DNA of 64,000 nucleotides, from NCBI RefSeq assembly GCF_010119245.1, contig NZ_WNKG01000004.1, positions 124,001 through 188,000 on the forward strand, given 5' to 3'. The DNA is from Cyclobacterium salsum (GTDB lineage: Bacteria; Bacteroidota; Bacteroidia; Cytophagales; Cyclobacteriaceae). A program made the position numbers and the translations under genes. The notes below the pieces were generated by a model. The model saw nothing but the letters and a program-made list of their open reading frames with translations, made no database searches and was not told where the DNA came from. How positions within the stretch are numbered: the stretch's first letter is position 1; every line of letters begins with the position of its first letter. Shown piece by piece: positions 51,676 through 60,377 of the stretch.

Positions 51676-52515
51676 CTACCAGGAAATAACGGCCATTACC
51701 GGGAAATGATCCGAAGGGTATTTTCCATGATAGGTATCGGTCAAAACACCGAATTTTTTCACGGAAATTTCATCACTGACAAAAATGTGGTCGATGATTC
51801 TCTCGGTACTGGTACTGGTATCAAAACTGTTGGTGGTTCCGTTGTTGGCATATACCAGCTCTGCTGCATCAAAGGAATCTTTCATCCCCGGAGCAGATTT
51901 AAGCAGTTTATACGCATCAGTTTCTTGTCCCACGTTAAAATCTCCCGTCAATAATACAGGCAAATCGCCGGTATTAATTTCATCGATTTTTTCCAGAATT
52001 AATTGAGCAGACTCGTTTCTTGCTTGCACCCCTCTGTGATCGAAATGCGTATTGAACACGTAGAAGGTTTCACCTCCTACTGATTTCTCCATTTTTGCCC
52101 AGGTACAGATCCTGGGTAGCGCGGCATCCCAGCCTTTATTGGGATAATCTGTTTCAGGAGCCAGCCAGAAAGTCCCTGAAGCAAGCAGGTTGAATTTTTC
52201 TTTGTTATAAAAGATAGCCGAATATTCGCCTTTTTCTTTGCCATCATCCCTACCTACCCCCAGGTAGTCGTGTGTTGGCAGCATGTTTGCTAAATCCTGG
52301 ACCTGGTGGTGCAGGCCTTCCTGAATGCCGAAAATATCAAAGCCATGGAAACGAATCAGGTTTCCCACCACCGCTTTTCGGTTATCCCAGGTATTTGGGG
52401 CATCTCCGGGGTTGTCGTATCGAATATTGAAGGTGGCTACCGTCATTGGTTCCGTTTGGGCTATAGACCAGTGGCTCCAAAGCAATACGGTCAGGCAGCA
52501 TAGTGTTTTTTTCAT
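51676..52515 (-). CDS. Exported endonuclease/exonuclease/phosphatase-family protein
   Basis: A 279-residue EEP-fold hydrolase with a signal peptide (about 1-19, ending SIAQ). Catalytic landmarks: ATFNIRYDN (Asn of motif I), GIQEGLHHQ (metal Glu), NTHFDHRG, LTGDFNVGQET (Asp-x-Asn) and the C-terminal YPSDHFPVM (Asp-His). Secreted bacterial members act on nucleic acids, phospholipids (sphingomyelinase-like) or phosphoinositides; the sequence does not decide. Monocistronic with its own terminator. Confidence 0.87.
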   Translation of the reverse strand: MKKTLCCLTVLLWSHWSIAQTEPMTVATFNIRYDNPGDAPNTWDNRKAVVGNLIRFHGFDIFGIQEGLHHQVQDLANMLPTHDYLGVGRDDGKEKGEYSAIFYNKEKFNLLASGTFWLAPETDYPNKGWDAALPRICTWAKMEKSVGGETFYVFNTHFDHRGVQARNESAQLILEKIDEINTGDLPVLLTGDFNVGQETDAYKLLKSAPGMKDSFDAAELVYANNGTTNSFDTSTSTERIIDHIFVSDEISVKKFGVLTDTYHGKYPSDHFPVMAVISW

Positions 52516-52561
52516 CTTAATAGGGTTTGGTTATTATAGTAAAGCAATTTCATTCCGGAAA

Positions 52562-52593
52562 TTTAAAAAAAAAGCCCCGAATTTCTTCGGGGC
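52562..52593 (-). terminator. Rho-independent terminator of the Lys-rich mini-gene
   Basis: Stem GCCCCGAA / TTCGGGGC with a TTTC loop, followed on the minus strand by nine consecutive T, 27 bases after the stop codon at 52620. Confidence 0.88.
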
Positions 52594-52619
52594 AATTCCT
52601 GGTTTTTGCCAATCGACAA

Positions 52620-52733
52620 TTAACCGTTTTTCTTTTTCTCTGACTGCTTTTGCTTTTTATCTGCTCTTTTCTCCATCATGCTCTTTGCAGGCTTCTTTTT
52701 ATCCGTTTTCTTTTCTCCTTTATCCTTGCTCAT
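52620..52733 (-). CDS. 37-residue lysine-rich mini-protein
   Basis: A minus-strand frame from ATG (52731-52733) to TAA (52620-52622) encodes MSKDKGEKKTDKKKPAKS followed by MMEKRADKKQKQSEKKKNG. About 43 percent of residues are lysine. It has an excellent terminator right behind it and its own intergenic space, which argues that it is expressed. Similar MSKDKG-type basic mini-proteins occur in Cytophagia as far as I recall; their function is unknown, with nucleic-acid or ribosome binding the obvious guess. Confidence 0.6.
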   Translation of the reverse strand: MSKDKGEKKTDKKKPAKSMMEKRADKKQKQSEKKKNG

Positions 52734-52869
52734 GGCGATTGAATTTTATGAAAATATAGTCAGATTTTTTGATATTACCTACGTTTTCCGGTGTATTTAT
52801 TTTTTGCCATTTTACCTACAAATACATCATGGCCAATTTGATTCTGGTTTAGGAGATTGACGAGCCTGT

Positions 52870-52900
52870 TTTGGCCAATGAAACCCAGACCTTATCTTTG
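52870..52900 (+). promoter_or_regulatory. Perfect Bacteroidota promoter of the voltage-sensor-like gene
   Basis: TTTG (52870-52873), exactly 19 bases, then TATCTTTG (52893-52900); both elements match consensus. The start site would be near 52906, about 12 bases before the ATG at 52918. Confidence 0.75.
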
Positions 52901-52917
52901 GGGTTCAATCAGCAGTT

Positions 52918-54024
52918 ATGAACCAAAAGCAAAAAGACAGGAAAGCTTCCCTGCTTGCAGCCATTGACCGCTGTGAAAACCCCTACCTCCTGGCCCGGAT
53001 TGAAGCCCTGTTAAAACGGGACACCTTACTGCAGCCAATCGGAGAATTGTCCAAAAACTATCCCTCTCTCCTTCAGATCCATTCCAAGCGAGACCTGTCC
53101 GTCCAAACCCATTTGGCCAGTAAAAACCAATCAAAGCTGCTCCATTACCAGGAGCTAACTGCGGCCCCCTTGTTTTTTACCAGCCTACTGATGCTGTTGA
53201 TTACGGCAGCCATTCTTAATAATTTTTCCATCGGAGAAGAAGGAATTCAGTTGAACCCGTTTTTAAGCAAGTTGGCAATCGTCTATTCCATCGGGTGGTT
53301 ACTGTATTTATTGGATTTTTTGATCATTATCTTTCTCTCCGTAAAATCTGACACTAGAATTGCCCTAAATGCCTTTATCCCCAAGGTTTTGAGCCTGTTA
53401 TTCCCTCCTTTAGGCTTGGGCTTGAGGCATTTGGTGGAACCGCAAAAAACCTGGTTGCCCTTTTACCATTGGTCACTTTGCAATGAAGGGCTTTTGAACC
53501 GCCTGAAGCAGCAATTTTCCATTCCCATGATTATCATCGCCCTTTTGATTCTACCCGTGGTGATTATCGAATGGCAATTCTATGAAGAGGTGGAGGCTTT
53601 TCTAAACACAGACCTCTCCTTTGTTTTGGATATGGTTCAGGGATTTATCTGGCTTGCCTTTGCGTTGGAGTTTATATTACTTATTTCCATCACCCCGGAT
53701 AGACTAACCTATATCAAAAAGAATTGGATCGACTTACTGATTATTCTGTTACCATTTATCTCCTTTGTTCGGACCCTGCGAATTTTCAAAGTGGCCCGGC
53801 TTACTCATTTGGTAAGAGGATACAAACTCCGGGCTTTACTGATGAAAGCCCGGCAAGGATTTATTTTCGCCAGTTTTTTCTACCGATTGTTAGCTATTAA
53901 ACCCGATTTTCAAATAAAGAAGCTCAAGAAAAAGCTGGACCAAAACCAGGCGGAACGGGAAATCATCGAAGAGGATCTGGCCAAGTTTGCTGCCTGGGTT
54001 CAACAAAAAAAGCGCAATCTTTGA
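52918..54024 (+). CDS. Membrane protein with a voltage-sensor-like domain and no pore
   Basis: A 368-residue protein. Soluble N-terminus (1-80), then hydrophobic helices at about 83-100, 118-140, 155-170 and 203-220. A voltage-sensor-like module follows: helix with Glu251 (FALEFILL), a helix carrying the Asn-x-x-Asp motif KNWIDLLII (Asn269, Asp272) and an S4-like helix FVRTLRIFKVARL with Arg285, Arg288, Lys291 and Arg294 at every third position. No selectivity filter or following pore helices are present; the C-terminus is a charged coiled coil (about 333-365). It could be a proton-conducting sensor (Hv1-like), a regulatory sensor or a degenerate channel subunit. Confidence 0.75.
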   Translation: MNQKQKDRKASLLAAIDRCENPYLLARIEALLKRDTLLQPIGELSKNYPSLLQIHSKRDLSVQTHLASKNQSKLLHYQELTAAPLFFTSLLMLLITAAILNNFSIGEEGIQLNPFLSKLAIVYSIGWLLYLLDFLIIIFLSVKSDTRIALNAFIPKVLSLLFPPLGLGLRHLVEPQKTWLPFYHWSLCNEGLLNRLKQQFSIPMIIIALLILPVVIIEWQFYEEVEAFLNTDLSFVLDMVQGFIWLAFALEFILLISITPDRLTYIKKNWIDLLIILLPFISFVRTLRIFKVARLTHLVRGYKLRALLMKARQGFIFASFFYRLLAIKPDFQIKKLKKKLDQNQAEREIIEEDLAKFAAWVQQKKRNL

Positions 54025-54092
54025 TTTCTCCCTAAATATCCGCCGCATTTTGGATATATTCAGGCTTTATTTCTTCCCAAAAAACATGCTCC

Positions 54093-55034
54093 ATGATCAC
54101 CAGAGCCGTTCTATGTTTCGCCTGTTATTTACTGGCTTTTCCGCTCCTTGCCCAAGACCGATATTCCCTTCCCAAGGATTCTAAAAAAATACTATTTCTG
54201 GGAAACAGTATCAGCTATGCCGGTCAGTATCTGACCTATGTAGAAACCTATTTGAGACTTATGCATCCGGAAAGAAACTGGGAATTCCTTAACCTGGGCT
54301 TACCCAGTGAGACGGTTTCCGGTTTATCAGAGGAAGGCCATGCCGACGGCAAGTTTCCCAGGCCAGATTTACATGAGAGATTAGATCGCGTGTTGGAGGC
54401 TGTTGAGCCGGACTTTATTTTTTCCTGCTATGGCATGAATGACGGGATTTACCTTCCCTTTGACGAGTCAAGATTTAGGGCTTACAAGAGCGGGCAGGAA
54501 AAACTTCAACAGAAAGCCGATTCCCTGGGAATTCCTCTTATTCACCTGACACCTCCTGTCTATGACCTAACGCAAGACCCTGCCTATGCCTCCGTACTTG
54601 CGGTGTACGCCTCCTGGATGGTCAGCCAGCGGTACACCCAAAACTGGAACGTGATTGACCTGCATTGGCCCATGCGAAAGTTTCTGGAAGATAAAAGGAA
54701 AACCAACCCCGATTTTGCACTGACATCGGACGGGATTCACCCGGGCGAGCAGGGGCACTGGCTCATGGCAAGGAGTTTACTTGATGGAATCGGGGAGTCC
54801 CAACATCTGGAAGCGGATCTTCCGAAAACGGTATTTGAAAGGGTTCCGCTGGGTACGGAATTGCTGCCACTGGTAAGTGAAAAGCAAGAGGTAACCCGGG
54901 ATGCCTGGCTAACTTACACCGGCCACGAACGACCAGGCCTGAGAGAGGGATTGCCCATGGATCAGGCCCTTTCCAGAAAGGAGGAGCTTATGAAAGCTAT
55001 TTCCACACTTCTCTCTAAGGGCAAGCTCAGGTAA
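54093..55034 (+). CDS. Exported SGNH/GDSL-type hydrolase
   Basis: A 313-residue esterase-fold enzyme with a signal peptide (about 1-20, ending PLLAQ). The four SGNH blocks are visible: LFLGNSIS with Ser39 (block I), LGLPSETVSG (block II), CYGMNDG (block III, with Asn) and SDGIHPGEQGH (block V, with Asp and His). Family members deacetylate carbohydrates or hydrolyse esters. The substrate is not shown; no polysaccharide utilisation genes are adjacent. Its last 8 bases overlap selD on the other strand. Confidence 0.87.
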   Translation: MITRAVLCFACYLLAFPLLAQDRYSLPKDSKKILFLGNSISYAGQYLTYVETYLRLMHPERNWEFLNLGLPSETVSGLSEEGHADGKFPRPDLHERLDRVLEAVEPDFIFSCYGMNDGIYLPFDESRFRAYKSGQEKLQQKADSLGIPLIHLTPPVYDLTQDPAYASVLAVYASWMVSQRYTQNWNVIDLHWPMRKFLEDKRKTNPDFALTSDGIHPGEQGHWLMARSLLDGIGESQHLEADLPKTVFERVPLGTELLPLVSEKQEVTRDAWLTYTGHERPGLREGLPMDQALSRKEELMKAISTLLSKGKLR

Positions 55035-56061
55035 TTTCAATTAAAAAGTCCGATTTACGGATGATCTCGCCAAAAGAATGCAATTCCAACCCTTCCTTTT
55101 TCATTTTTTCTTCAAAGTCTTTCTGATGATCCTTGCCGACAGCCATCAATAAGCCTCCGCTAGTCTGTGGATCCGCTAAGATTAATTTATTTACGGGATG
55201 TTTTACCCCGATTCCATGTCCGTAGCTTTCCCAATTACGGTGCGTACCTCCCGGAATACAATCAAGTTCGATGTAGTAGTCTACAAAGTCAAAACAAGGT
55301 ATCTGTTCCCCGGATAGCCTGGCTGATACCCCCGAAGCATGGCACATTTCACTCAGGTGTCCTCCCAACCCAAATCCAGTTACATCGGTCATGGCATGTA
55401 CCTCCTCCCAGGCGGCTACTTTTGAACCGATGCTGTTTAGCGTTAGCATGGATTTTTTGGCTAGAATCAGGTCTTCCTTCTTTGCCAATCCCTTTTTCTC
55501 GGCGGTGGTTACCATCCCTACTCCTAATGGTTTGGTCAAATAAAGCCGATCCCCTACTTTAGCCCCATTATTTCTTTTTACCTGATCAGTAGCCATTTTG
55601 CCAGTCACTGCCAGACCAAAAATAGGTTCCGGCGCATCAATGCTGTGTCCTCCTGCCAAAGGAATACCGGCGGAATGGCAAACTGACCTTCCCCCCTCCA
55701 GCACTTTACTGGCTACAGAGGCTGGTAACTTGGCTATAGGCCATCCCAGAATAGCAATGGCCATGATCGGCTCTGCCCCCATGGCGTAGACGTCACTAAG
55801 GGCATTGGTGGCAGCTATCGCACCAAAATCAAAGGGATCATCCACTATAGGCATAAAAAAATCGGTCGTACTAACCACAGCCGTTTTTCCGTCCAGGTCA
55901 AAAACAGCCGCGTCATCACTTTCTTCATTGCCTACCAAAAGGTTTGGAAAAACCTTGGCAGATGGATTTTCCTGATGCAACATCTCCGCTAACACCGCGG
56001 GTGAAATTTTACAACCACATCCTGCACCATGACTGTATTGGGTTAATTTTATCGGTTCCAT
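55027..56061 (-). CDS. selD: Selenide, water dikinase (selenophosphate synthetase)
   Basis: A 344-residue enzyme that uses ATP to turn selenide into selenophosphate. The N-terminal catalytic segment HGAGCGCKIS keeps Cys15 and Lys18 (Cys17 and Lys20 in E. coli numbering); STTDFFMPIVDDPFDFG, AGGHSIDAPEPIFG and DPQTSGGLL are further hallmarks. The catalytic position is a normal cysteine, not selenocysteine. It follows mnmH by 13 bases on the same strand, so the pair forms a selenium-to-tRNA operon. Confidence 0.95.
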   Translation of the reverse strand: MEPIKLTQYSHGAGCGCKISPAVLAEMLHQENPSAKVFPNLLVGNEESDDAAVFDLDGKTAVVSTTDFFMPIVDDPFDFGAIAATNALSDVYAMGAEPIMAIAILGWPIAKLPASVASKVLEGGRSVCHSAGIPLAGGHSIDAPEPIFGLAVTGKMATDQVKRNNGAKVGDRLYLTKPLGVGMVTTAEKKGLAKKEDLILAKKSMLTLNSIGSKVAAWEEVHAMTDVTGFGLGGHLSEMCHASGVSARLSGEQIPCFDFVDYYIELDCIPGGTHRNWESYGHGIGVKHPVNKLILADPQTSGGLLMAVGKDHQKDFEEKMKKEGLELHSFGEIIRKSDFLIEIT

Positions 56062-56074
56062 TGCCTTACTTTTA

Positions 56075-57085
56075 CTACCTGTAATTAATTAATTTCTTTG
56101 CCGTTTCTTCCATGTTTTCAGCATCTACATGAAAAGGGCCGATCACCAAGTCTTGTTTCTTTTGAATACCCTTACGGTAAGCCCGATCGTAATAATTCAG
56201 AATAATTTCTACTCCCTTTGCCAGGTCTCCCGTTTCCACGGAATGAATGGCTTGGTTTGCCAGCGCTATTCCCAGCTTTTTAGCTATGCCCTGAATGGCC
56301 TGGATCAATTTCGCCTTCGGAATTTGCCCGTACTCTTGGAGTAAAACAGCTATCCGCTGCTCCAAGGGAAGGAGCACGAGGTAGTGAGGGGATTGCTGCA
56401 TGGTCCGATACAATCCCTCCACCAAGTGTACTTTACCGATAGAAAAGGATTCATCTTCCAACCAAATCCGTCGAAGTGGATCCATCGAAAAAAATTCCGC
56501 AAACAAGTTGTTTTGAAACTGTTCAGTAGTGGGTTGTCCGGTGCTTACCTGGTTGCCAAAGCTGGAACCAGGATGGTTGGCCAATCCTTCCAAATCCACC
56601 ACCTGCTCCTCCATTTCACGGAGCTTTTTTAGCAGGACTGTTTTCATGGAGCCGGTACTTCCGGCAATTACACGTAAAGGAGGAGGATTCTTAAAATAAT
56701 CCAACAAGGCATTTCGATAGGCTTTGTATCCCCCCATCAATATCCCAACACTAAAGCCATAAAGCTCTAAAAGCCAAGCCATACTATGCGACCGCATCCC
56801 TCCTCTCCAGCAGTGAATCAGTAGGTTTTGGGATTGAAGTGCCTCCACCTTCTCAATAAAACCAGCCATTTTGGGCCCCACAATCGTCAATCCTGCTTTG
56901 ATAGCCGCCTTTTGGCCTTGCTGCTTGTAAAGGGTACCGATTATTTTGCGTTCCGAATTGTCGAACAAAGGTACATTAATGGCACCCGGAATATGGCCAC
57001 AAGCAAATTCAGCCGGGGAGCGGGTATCCACCACAGGCAATTCCTGTGAACGCTTCAAAAACTCGCCTGCTTCTACTTCTTTCAT
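56075..57085 (-). CDS. mnmH: tRNA 2-selenouridine synthase
   Basis: A 336-residue enzyme that replaces sulfur by selenium in the wobble 2-thiouridine of some tRNAs, through a geranylated intermediate. Residues 1-130 are a rhodanese domain with active-site Cys92 in HCWRGGMRS. A P-loop follows at 141-149, AGSTGSMKT; the usual glycine before Lys is Met here. The rest is the P-loop-containing C-terminal domain. A TTG at 57157 extends the frame, but the predicted promoter places transcription start downstream of it, so ATG 57085 is used. Partner of selD. Confidence 0.92.
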   Translation of the reverse strand: MKEVEAGEFLKRSQELPVVDTRSPAEFACGHIPGAINVPLFDNSERKIIGTLYKQQGQKAAIKAGLTIVGPKMAGFIEKVEALQSQNLLIHCWRGGMRSHSMAWLLELYGFSVGILMGGYKAYRNALLDYFKNPPPLRVIAGSTGSMKTVLLKKLREMEEQVVDLEGLANHPGSSFGNQVSTGQPTTEQFQNNLFAEFFSMDPLRRIWLEDESFSIGKVHLVEGLYRTMQQSPHYLVLLPLEQRIAVLLQEYGQIPKAKLIQAIQGIAKKLGIALANQAIHSVETGDLAKGVEIILNYYDRAYRKGIQKKQDLVIGPFHVDAENMEETAKKLINYR

Positions 57086-57159
57086 GGATTTCAAAACTAC
57101 CTGCCCACCGGAACCCAGAGCAAACTGGAAACCTATGCCCGCTACATCGCCTGTCAACG

Positions 57160-57189
57160 CACATTTAAGGCCAATTCAATATAGGCAAA
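57160..57189 (-). promoter_or_regulatory. Promoter of the mnmH-selD operon
   Basis: On the minus strand TTTG (57189-57186), 18 bases, then TAAATGTG (57167-57160), one mismatch from TAnnTTTG. Start near 57154 would exclude the TTG at 57157 as a translation start. Confidence 0.45.
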
Positions 57190-57227
57190 ATCCTGTTGAA
57201 ACTGCTTGTGAAGCGTGATACTGATCC

Positions 57228-57267
57228 AAAAAAAAACCGATTGCGTAGTTCAATCGGTTTTTTTTTT
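57228..57267. terminator. Strong terminator at the end of the ATP synthase operon
   Basis: A 16-base arm of A-run plus CCGATTG pairs with CAATCGG plus T-run around CGTAGTT, usable in both directions. It lies 14 bases after the atpG stop, so atpD and atpC are not co-transcribed here. Confidence 0.92.
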
Positions 57268-57281
57268 GAATTTTTGCCGTG

Positions 57282-58154
57282 TTAATTTCCTTCCAGCGCA
57301 TTGGCTCCGGCCACAATTTCGAGAATTTCATTGGTAATGGCTGCCTGACGCGTACGATTGTACACCAATTTCAATTCTTTAAGCAATTCAGCGGCATTAT
57401 CGGTAGCCTTACTCATAGCGGTCATCCTCGCACCATGTTCAGAGGCATTACTATCCAAAATCGCCTTATAAAACTGAATTTTCAATGAATTCGGAACCAG
57501 TTCCTCAATGATATACTCCCGGGATGGCTCCACCAGGTATTCCTGGCTCGGCTTACTGTCTCCTTCCTCCGGCTCAATTTTGCTAATCGGTAAAAACTGT
57601 TCCTTAATTACCGCCTGGGTGGCTACGTTCTTGAATTCATTGTAGACCAATAGTACGTTATCAAACTTTCCGGCTACAAAGGAATCCATTACAAATTCGG
57701 CTGCTTCTTTTACCGGTTCAAAGGAAACATCTTCAAACAACTTGGCATAATCCGTATGAGTGGAAAAATCTTTCTTCTTGAAGAAATCCAGGGCCTTTTT
57801 CCCTACCGGCATCACGGTAATCTGTTTGTCCGCATGTTCTTCCGTAAGGGCCATGGTGGCTTTCAGGATATTGGAATTAAAGGCACCGCATAATCCTTTA
57901 TCAGAGGTGATGGGAACAATAAGAAGCTTGGACACAGGTCGCTCTTCCGCATAAACGATATCGGTACCTCCTTCGGTACCGGAGGTAATATTATTCAAGA
58001 TAGAAGTCAGCTTTTGGGAATAAGGTCTCATCTGGACAATCTTGTCCTGGGCTCTTCTCAACTTGGCTGCCGCCACCATTTTCATGGCCTTGGTGATTTG
58101 CTGAGTAGAGCTTACTGAATTGATCCTTTCCTTTACTTCTTTAAGATTGGCCAT
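57282..58154 (-). CDS. atpG: ATP synthase F1 gamma subunit
   Basis: The 290-residue central shaft of F1. The N-terminal helix ANLKEVKERINSVSSTQQIT and the C-terminal helix MSKATDNAAELLKELKLVYN with TRQAAITNEILEIV are the conserved coiled-coil shaft. Last gene of the operon, followed by a strong terminator; the beta (atpD) and epsilon (atpC) genes normally next in other phyla are absent. Confidence 0.95.
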   Translation of the reverse strand: MANLKEVKERINSVSSTQQITKAMKMVAAAKLRRAQDKIVQMRPYSQKLTSILNNITSGTEGGTDIVYAEERPVSKLLIVPITSDKGLCGAFNSNILKATMALTEEHADKQITVMPVGKKALDFFKKKDFSTHTDYAKLFEDVSFEPVKEAAEFVMDSFVAGKFDNVLLVYNEFKNVATQAVIKEQFLPISKIEPEEGDSKPSQEYLVEPSREYIIEELVPNSLKIQFYKAILDSNASEHGARMTAMSKATDNAAELLKELKLVYNRTRQAAITNEILEIVAGANALEGN

Positions 58155-58191
58155 AACCGTTTATATCCTTCTATGTATAGAATTCCTAAAA

Positions 58192-59772
58192 TTACTTGGC
58201 AGCGTATTTTGGCGCAATTTCATCAACTGCCTTTTTCAGGAGTGTGCCCATCGTATCCATATCCGCCTTGTTGATGGCCGTTAGTACCTCGGGATACTGC
58301 GCCTTAATGATGTTATAGAAATCTTTTTCAAACGCTTTTACACTTTCCACCGGTATTTTATCCAGTAAACCTTTTGTAGAAGCAAAAATGATAGCAACCT
58401 GAAATTCGACCTTGACGGGAGAATACTGTCCCTGTTTCAAGATTTCCTGATTCCTTCTTCCCCGCTCAATCGTCCTTTTGGTCGTTGGGTCAAGATCGGA
58501 TCCAAATTTAGAGAAGGCTTCCAATTCCCGAAACTGTGCCTGATCCAGTTTAAGCGTTCCCGCTACCTTTTTCATGGCCTTGATTTGGGCGTTTCCTCCT
58601 ACACGAGATACCGAAATACCTACGTTAATGGCAGGCCGAATACCGGCGTTAAAAAGATTGGTCTCCAGGAATATCTGTCCATCGGTAATGGAAATTACGT
58701 TGGTCGGAATGTAAGCCGAAACGTCCCCTGCCTGGGTTTCAATAATGGGCAGGGCGGTTAAGGATCCGCCACCCTTCACCAAAGGTGCCAGAGAAGGTGG
58801 CAAGTCATTCATTTGACTGGCAATTTCATCCGATGCGTTAATTTTCGCAGCTCTCTCCAACAATCTGGAGTGTAGGTAAAAAACGTCACCTGGGTAAGCT
58901 TCTCTTCCCGGAGGTCTTCTAAGTAACAGGGATACTTCCCGGTACGCTACCGCTTGTTTGGAAAGATCATCATACACTACCAGCGCGGGTTTACCCGTAT
59001 CTCTGAAAAACTCCCCAATGGCAGCACCAGTAAAGGGGGCAAAGAACTGCATGGGAGCAGGATCAGCAGCTGAAGCACTCACAATGACCGTATAGGGCAA
59101 GGCTCCTCCTTTTTCAAGCGAGGCCACCACATTCGCAACCGTAGAGGCCTTCTGACCAATCGCTACGTAGATACAAAATACCGGCTCTCCTCTATCGTAA
59201 AATTCTCTTTGATTCAGAATGGTATCAATGGCCACTGCAGTCTTACCTGTTTGCCGGTCACCAATGATCAATTCCCGTTGGCCTCTTCCGATCGGAATCA
59301 TGGCATCAATGGATTTAATCCCCGTTTGAAGTGGCTCGTTTACAGGCTGACGATAAATAACACCCGGAGCCTTTCGCTCCAGCGGCATTTCGTAAAGTTC
59401 ACCTTCCAAGGGGCCTTTTCCGTCTATTGGCGTTCCGAGGGTGTCCACCACCCTACCTAACATGCCTTCTCCTGCCTTGATAGAAGCAATTTTCTTGGTT
59501 CTTTTAACGGTGTCTCCTTCACGAACGGACTTCGCGTCGCCAAAGAGTACGGCTCCAACATTGTCCTCTTCCAGGTTAAGCACCATGGCCTTCAACCCAT
59601 TCTCAAATTCGATCAGTTCCCCTGCCTGGGCTTTGGAAAGTCCATAAATTCGGGCTACCCCATCACCAACTTGGAGCACGGTCCCAACTTCTTCCAATTC
59701 CGCTTGGGTTCTGGCACCAGAAAGCTGTTCTTTCAAAATTGCCGAAACTTCATCAGGTCTTACATCTGCCAT
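58192..59772 (-). CDS. atpA: ATP synthase F1 alpha subunit
   Basis: The 526-residue non-catalytic nucleotide-binding subunit. Walker A is [14 protein letters not shown], preceded by [15 protein letters not shown]; later [27 protein letters not shown] (in two parts: [27 protein letters not shown]) and the Arg finger region [10 protein letters not shown]. Slightly longer than the E. coli protein (513). Spaced 34 bases from atpH and 37 from atpG. Confidence 0.97.
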   Translation of the reverse strand: MADVRPDEVSAILKEQLSGARTQAELEEVGTVLQVGDGVARIYGLSKAQAGELIEFENGLKAMVLNLEEDNVGAVLFGDAKSVREGDTVKRTKKIASIKAGEGMLGRVVDTLGTPIDGKGPLEGELYEMPLERKAPGVIYRQPVNEPLQTGIKSIDAMIPIGRGQRELIIGDRQTGKTAVAIDTILNQREFYDRGEPVFCIYVAIGQKASTVANVVASLEKGGALPYTVIVSASAADPAPMQFFAPFTGAAIGEFFRDTGKPALVVYDDLSKQAVAYREVSLLLRRPPGREAYPGDVFYLHSRLLERAAKINASDEIASQMNDLPPSLAPLVKGGGSLTALPIIETQAGDVSAYIPTNVISITDGQIFLETNLFNAGIRPAINVGISVSRVGGNAQIKAMKKVAGTLKLDQAQFRELEAFSKFGSDLDPTTKRTIERGRRNQEILKQGQYSPVKVEFQVAIIFASTKGLLDKIPVESVKAFEKDFYNIIKAQYPEVLTAINKADMDTMGTLLKKAVDEIAPKYAAK

Positions 59773-59806
59773 TATTATATAGGATTAGTATTGATTACTG
59801 CTAATT

Positions 59807-60367
59807 TTAATATTTCTTCTCGTAAAGGTTTTGGGTAAAACCTAATCGTAATTGTTGCAATTTGCTTTTTATGGATTCGTCAAGCTGCCTGTCTTCTATT
59901 CTTAATATAAAGCCTCCGATTACATTCGGATTGATTTTCTCAATCAATTCCACCTTATCCTTGCCGGAAACTTCTTTAACGATATCTTTGAAGGCCTGCC
60001 TTAATGCCTCGTCCAACTGAATGGTGGCCACTACTTCCGCCGGTTGGATACCCAAATGCTCGTTGTACAGGCGATGAAACCCCTGGGCCATATCCGGAAG
60101 TAAGCCTTCCCTCCCTTTTTTACTCACCAATTCAAAAAACTTCATTGAAAGCGGGGTCACGGATTTTCCATAAAGCGCCCGGATCAATTTCAACTTCTGG
60201 TCGGAAGTGATGACCGGACTTTTAATAGCATCCACGAAATCAGGACTTTGCCCCGCCATATCGAGAACACCATTCATATCCTGATGTACCTTTTCCAATA
60301 GGTCATTTTCCACTGCCAGTTCCAACAAGGATTTTGCGTATCGTGAAGCTACTCTGTATGCTGACAT
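59807..60367 (-). CDS. atpH: ATP synthase F1 delta subunit
   Basis: The 186-residue subunit that joins the peripheral stalk to alpha. The N-terminus YRVASRYAKSLLELAVEN and the C-terminal INPNVIGGFILRIEDRQLD are diagnostic. Starts 10 bases after atpF. Confidence 0.93.
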   Translation of the reverse strand: MSAYRVASRYAKSLLELAVENDLLEKVHQDMNGVLDMAGQSPDFVDAIKSPVITSDQKLKLIRALYGKSVTPLSMKFFELVSKKGREGLLPDMAQGFHRLYNEHLGIQPAEVVATIQLDEALRQAFKDIVKEVSGKDKVELIEKINPNVIGGFILRIEDRQLDESIKSKLQQLRLGFTQNLYEKKY

Positions 60368-60377
60368 TGTGGGGAGA

